Assembly: GCA_030670005.1 (NCBI GenBank) | Contig: DAOVCL010000083.1 | Coordinates: forward strand, 1-8,259 | Source: Candidatus Zixiibacteriota bacterium | GTDB lineage: Bacteria > SM23-81 > DAOVCL01 | Direction: 5' to 3' | Length of the DNA: 8,259 nt | Shown: positions 5,339 through 8,259 of the stretch, piece by piece | How the letters are laid out: each line of letters starts with the position of its first letter | Numbering within the stretch: position 1 is the first letter of the stretch | The notes under the pieces: model-generated | Told to the model about the DNA's origin: nothing | Database searches by the model: none | Seen by the model: only the letters and a program-made list of their open reading frames with translations | Made by a program: the position numbers and the translations under genes

Positions 5339-5514
5339 CTACAATTCTGCAAGATCTTGTTTTTTGACAAAGTTTTAATAGAACACAGATGATACGGATT
5401 TCCACAGGTTTTTACTTTATTTAATCCGTGTCATCAGTGTTATCCGTGTTCTATTGTTTTGAAATTTTGGTTGCGGCTCCGCCGCGCTGGGTGATTCCGT
5501 GGTAAACTGTTACC
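5339..5514 (+). repeat. Composite interspersed repeat, copy B (short form)
   Basis: Carries the same ordered blocks as 1112-1510: CTACAA...CAAGATCTTG with T run (5339-5376), TCAGTGTTATCCGTG (5434-5448), the GCGGC-TCC-GCCGC hairpin block (5469-5503) and TTACC (5510-5514). The hairpin stem is conserved between copies while the loop changes from TTT to TCC, suggesting the fold is what is kept. Unlike copy A it includes a large inverted repeat: AATAGAACAC (5377-5386) with GTGTTCTATT (5446-5455), enclosing ACGGATT (5394-5400) with AATCCGT (5423-5429). No reading frame is present. Confidence 0.6.
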
Positions 5515-5537
5515 TTTATTCCACATTCAAAGCTTCG

Positions 5538-6716
5538 CTATATTATCCCTAAATCTTTTCCTACCTTTCCGAAAACCTCCAAAACCCTATTTAATTCATC
5601 CTTTGTATGGGTGGCCATATAGCTCGTTCTAATTAAGGATCTTCCGGGAGGGACAGCAGGGGGGATGGCCGGGTTGGCAAATATCCCCTCATTAAAAAGC
5701 TGGCGCCAGAAGATGAAGGTCTTCATCTGATCACCGATTATAATGGGGACCACCGGGGTCTGACTCGTGCCTGTATCAAACCCCATACCCTTAAATCCCT
5801 CTAACATCATCCGAGCATTCTCCCAGAGCTTCCTTCTCCTCTCCGGCTCGTCCTTAATTATCTCCAAAGCTGCCAAAACCACCGCCACTGAGGCTGGAGG
5901 CGGGCTGGCGCTGAAGATTAGAGCGCGTGAGTTGTGTTTAATGAAGTCTATCACCTCTTCCTTTGCCACAACAAAACCTCCTATGGAAGCAAAGGATTTA
6001 CTGAATGTGGCCATTACTATATCTACTTCATCCATCAGGTCAAAGTGTTCTGCAGTCCCTCTGCCATTTTCTCCCAACACCCCCATGGAATGGGCATCAT
6101 CCACCATAACCCGGGCTCCGAATCTTTTGGCCAATTTCACTATGTTAGGCAGATCAGCTATATCCCCCTCCATAGAGAATATCCCATCCACAATGATGAG
6201 TTTCCCCTTCTTCCCACAAGTTTTCAGCACCCTCTCCAGATCCTCCATATCGTTGTGTTTGAACTTCATCAGCTTACCAAAGGAGAGCCTACAGCCATCT
6301 AAGATGCTGGCATGATCAGCCCGGTCGGTGATTACTATATCACCCCTTCCTACTACGGTGGAGATCGTCCCCAGGTTGGTCTGAAATCCAGTGGAGAAGA
6401 CCAAAGCCGCCTCCTTGCCCATAAATTCCGCCAATTTAGCCTCAAGTTCCTCATGGATGTCTAAGGTGCCGTTTAGAAACCTGGAGCCGGTACACCCGCT
6501 GCCGTATTTTTCCACTGCCTTTATGGCTGCCTCCTTCAATTTGGGGTGAGAGGTAAGTCCCAAGTAATTGTTGGAACCTATCATAATCATCCTCCTGCCC
6601 CTTATGATTACCTGAGAACCTTGTCCAGATTCTATGGGCTTAAAATATGGGTAGTAGCCGGATTCCCTGGCCTCTTTGGCCGCAGTATAGCAGAAACATT
6701 TCTCGAAGATATCCAT
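5538..6716 (-). CDS. Alpha-oxoamine synthase, serine palmitoyltransferase-like (PLP enzyme)
   Basis: Cytoplasmic PLP enzyme that condenses an amino acid with an acyl-CoA or acyl-ACP thioester with loss of CO2. The 392 residues span the full family length. Visible residues: His135 in DHASI (stacks on PLP), Asp206 and His209 in VDDAHS (ring contacts), Lys240 in TFSKSFASIGG (Schiff base) and Arg363 in LIRTSYMATHT (substrate carboxylate). The glycine-rich YGSGCTGSRFLNG and the GYYPYFKPIE start are as in the family. GYYPYF, SNNYLGLT, HNSRALIFSASPPPAS and IRTSYMATHT resemble Bacteroides-type serine palmitoyltransferases more than biotin AONS or threonine-pathway KBL, and no biotin or threonine genes are nearby. 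ATG 6716 follows AAAGGA closely. The upstream membrane protein and radical SAM genes suggest an amino-lipid or sphingolipid-like pathway. The family is near certain, the exact acyl and amino substrates are not. Confidence 0.9.
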   Translation of the reverse strand: MDIFEKCFCYTAAKEARESGYYPYFKPIESGQGSQVIIRGRRMIMIGSNNYLGLTSHPKLKEAAIKAVEKYGSGCTGSRFLNGTLDIHEELEAKLAEFMGKEAALVFSTGFQTNLGTISTVVGRGDIVITDRADHASILDGCRLSFGKLMKFKHNDMEDLERVLKTCGKKGKLIIVDGIFSMEGDIADLPNIVKLAKRFGARVMVDDAHSMGVLGENGRGTAEHFDLMDEVDIVMATFSKSFASIGGFVVAKEEVIDFIKHNSRALIFSASPPPASVAVVLAALEIIKDEPERRRKLWENARMMLEGFKGMGFDTGTSQTPVVPIIIGDQMKTFIFWRQLFNEGIFANPAIPPAVPPGRSLIRTSYMATHTKDELNRVLEVFGKVGKDLGII

Positions 6717-6785
6717 ATTTTCCTTTCTCTCACCTCTATGTTCAGAAGGACTCCCTTAGAGCCTACTCCTGTGCTGGATGTTTCC

Positions 6786-6816
6786 ATTATAGGTTACCAA
6801 ATAAAAATCCCATCAA
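6786..6816 (-). promoter_or_regulatory. Candidate internal promoter of the synthase gene
   Basis: On the minus strand a perfect -10 TATAAT (6786-6791) stands 19 bases after TTGATG (6811-6816, 4 of 6), which overlaps the stop codon of the membrane-protein gene. It would give an mRNA leader of about 60 bases for the synthase. The spacer is two bases longer than ideal, so this is a secondary promoter at best; the 96-base gap between the genes, much larger than the 8-base gap upstream, leaves room for it. Confidence 0.4.
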
Positions 6817-7862
6817 GATCGGGCAGAATCACCAAACGGTTTCTCATGGGCTGTAATATCCTTTCTCAAGGAAAAGACAACCTTAATACCTCCTAAGATC
6901 ATCCCCAGATAGGAAGTCCAAATCCTCCACAAAAGAACCGATACCCCAACCAAATACTTGGGGGCGAAGAGGGAAAAGAAACCAGCATAACTGAGTTCGC
7001 TCACCCCACTTCCGCCAGGCGTGGGGGCGAAATAGAGGATTGGCCTCAAGAGAAGTTGGACGAGGAAGGACTGGGAGAGCGGGGGTTTAATACCCCACCC
7101 CCAGAGGATGATTATACCAATGGCGAACTCCCAGAAGAAGGAAAAAAGGATGCTTGCCTCAGCGAGGAGGAGGGTTCTTTTCCCCTTAGTCAGGTAATGC
7201 GACAATTGGGCACTCAGCAGATCTACCTCTCGGAAGGCCTCCTTTTTAACCCTCATCACCCTCTCCGGCTTTAAGACTTTCAACCTTCGTAGCCACTCGA
7301 TAATCCAAGAGGAGAAACCCTTTATCCGGCGGGGGAAGAAGAGGGCCAGGATGAAGAAGAAGAGGGCCAAAGCAATGGGAAGGAAGATCCCCTTCATTAT
7401 GCGGGAAAAGACAGGGTTCACTTTGATAACAGAGTAGGAGGTAAAGGGAAGGGGAATAATAAGGAGAAAGAGAAAAAGGGGAAGTATTGCCCTAAAAGCG
7501 GTTATCCCTGCGCTCCTGCCTGGGGAGATATTCTCCCGATAGAGAAGGTATCCTTGATAGGAGGTCGAACTCAAGAGAACGGGAAAGGCAATGGCCAAAA
7601 ATGAGCTCTGCAGCCTCATCTCTGTGGCCCTCCACACCCCTATTCTTACCTTCGAACCTCCTCTAACCAGGATGCTGATGCTCAGACCATCGAAGAGCCA
7701 TTTAAGAGCCGTAGCCAAAACCAGCAGTGGAAGGCAATAGGGATTAAATCGAGTTATGGCCTTCCAGGTCTGACGATCAGATGTAAGGACCAAGAGGGCC
7801 ACTAAAGCGATCAAGCTGATACCTATATATAGATACAGCCCTTTCTTAAAGTACTTAGTCAC
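6813..7862 (-). CDS. LPG_synthase_TM/flippase-like integral membrane protein
   Basis: A 349-residue inner-membrane protein of the family that includes the transmembrane part of MprF and AglD-like proteins, usually linked to moving or modifying lipids. About seven to nine hydrophobic segments are seen (near 9-27, 41-62, 85-105, 120-140, 158-177, 230-256, 263-280 and 303-330), with a basic cytoplasmic-like loop at about 178-230. The diagnostic motif APTPGGSGVSE lies at residues 279-289. There is no soluble aminoacyl-transferase domain, so it is not a full MprF. The start is GTG 7862, eight bases after the upstream stop, with no good ribosome binding site, so translation is probably coupled to the radical SAM gene; an in-frame TGA two codons upstream excludes a longer form. 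Its neighbours suggest it handles the lipid whose base the downstream synthase makes. Substrate and true flippase activity are unknown. Confidence 0.85.
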   Translation of the reverse strand: MTKYFKKGLYLYIGISLIALVALLVLTSDRQTWKAITRFNPYCLPLLVLATALKWLFDGLSISILVRGGSKVRIGVWRATEMRLQSSFLAIAFPVLLSSTSYQGYLLYRENISPGRSAGITAFRAILPLFLFLLIIPLPFTSYSVIKVNPVFSRIMKGIFLPIALALFFFILALFFPRRIKGFSSWIIEWLRRLKVLKPERVMRVKKEAFREVDLLSAQLSHYLTKGKRTLLLAEASILFSFFWEFAIGIIILWGWGIKPPLSQSFLVQLLLRPILYFAPTPGGSGVSELSYAGFFSLFAPKYLVGVSVLLWRIWTSYLGMILGGIKVVFSLRKDITAHEKPFGDSARS

Positions 7863-7870
7863 AATTCATT

Positions 7871-8259
7871 TCAGGCTACCGCCTTCTTCTCCCTCTCCGG
7901 TCCCACATACTCCCTCTCCCAGATGGGATTGGTAAGCTCCTTCACCTCATCCCCATAGGTTACCATACCCTCATAATAGCCCTTGTCCCTCAAAGCCTCC
8001 CCAGCATTGACATCCACCGGCCTGCCACCCCCCTCCCGTAGAGCCTCCCTGAACTCCCGATGATTATCCCTGATCACACAAGGCGTTACCAGATTCCCTA
8101 CCTGATCAGGCCTTTTCATATACCCATACTCCCTCTGCCACCTCCTGATGGCCTCAAAAAAGGGTGACCCCAAGACCGTGTCCAGATCACCTCCCTCTTG
8201 GTAGACCTTCACTATGTTGTGCGTGCTATAGGGAACAAATACACAGGGCATCACATCCC
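7871..8259 (-). CDS. Radical SAM/SPASM-type protein, C-terminal part (cut by the window edge)
   Basis: The reading frame is open through the right edge, so the N-terminal radical SAM core with its CxxxCxxC cluster lies outside the window. What remains is about 129 residues. It opens with (G)DVMPCVF and continues to NLVTPCVIRDNHREF, two cysteine-containing segments spaced like those of SPASM/twitch C-terminal domains, where the glycine-x-valine-x-proline-cysteine pattern binds an auxiliary Fe-S cluster. The rest is polar and charged, ending EREKKAVA. ATG or GTG codons at 8249-8254 are internal to this motif and should not be taken as the start. The gene is first in the visible minus-strand operon with a lipid flippase-like protein and a serine palmitoyltransferase-like synthase, so modification of a lipid head group or its precursor is a reasonable guess. 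The family call rests only on the C-terminal pattern. Confidence 0.6.
   Translation of the reverse strand, partial: DVMPCVFVPYSTHNIVKVYQEGGDLDTVLGSPFFEAIRRWQREYGYMKRPDQVGNLVTPCVIRDNHREFREALREGGGRPVDVNAGEALRDKGYYEGMVTYGDEVKELTNPIWEREYVGPEREKKAVA

Noticed and set aside
5236..5367. A 43-codon reading frame starting at GTG and running through the candidate RNA
   Set aside because: It has no ribosome binding site, crosses the intrinsic terminator and continues into the repeat, so it would not be made from the sigma-54 transcript.
5364..5395. A sigma-70 promoter from TTGACA at 5364-5369
   Set aside because: At normal spacing the -10 position reads AGATGA, a poor match, and no plus-strand gene follows; it is part of the repeat.
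1112..5514. An insertion sequence or composite transposon
   Set aside because: There is no transposase or recombinase gene, the flanking repeats differ in length and content, and no target duplication is seen.
5767..6315. A 182-codon plus-strand reading frame
   Set aside because: It is antisense to the conserved PLP synthase, its product looks like no protein I recognise, and the minus-strand frame keeps all catalytic residues.

Overview
The window comes from a bacterium: it holds a canonical sigma-54 promoter and a sigma-54 activator, which archaea lack. Arginine is written mostly AGG/AGA and the proteins are rich in Lys/Glu, a pattern often seen in thermophilic or anaerobic lineages. A Desulfobacterota, Nitrospirota or candidate-phylum origin is possible, but no marker in the window fixes the taxonomy. 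There are no rRNA, tRNA, CRISPR or transposase genes.

Layout. (1) 1-954, minus strand: an NAD-salvage pair, nicotinamidase (pncA) followed by the N-terminal part of nicotinate phosphoribosyltransferase, overlapping by 20 bases. (2) 955-1589: non-coding and repeat-rich, with a nested inverted-repeat block and the first copy of a composite repeat. (3) 1590-4965, plus strand: a sigma-70-type promoter, a small secreted protein of unknown function, and 17 bases later a large TPR-GAF-AAA+-Fis sigma-54 activator. (4) 4966-5301: two matching 16-bp dyads, a near-perfect -24/-12 promoter and a roughly 114-nt untranslated segment ending in an intrinsic terminator. (5) 5339-5514: the second copy of the composite repeat, in the same orientation. 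(6) 5538-8259, minus strand: a probable lipid operon read from the right edge: radical SAM/SPASM protein (cut by the edge), LPG_synthase_TM-type membrane protein, and an alpha-oxoamine synthase most like bacterial serine palmitoyltransferases.

The most interesting reading is that regions 3 and 4 form one self-contained circuit. One promoter makes a secreted small protein and a TPR-bearing activator. The activator would bind the two dyads just past its own stop codon and switch on a sigma-54 promoter whose only downstream product is a small RNA. This arrangement recalls LuxO-Qrr logic, but the proteins and RNA are not recognisably homologous to that system. The promoter, dyads, terminator and absence of a downstream plus-strand gene are visible in the sequence. 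The sRNA itself, the link between this activator and the dyads, and any peptide sensing are inference.

Two related repeats bracket this module, so it may be a mobile or recombinational unit, although no transposase or target duplication was found.
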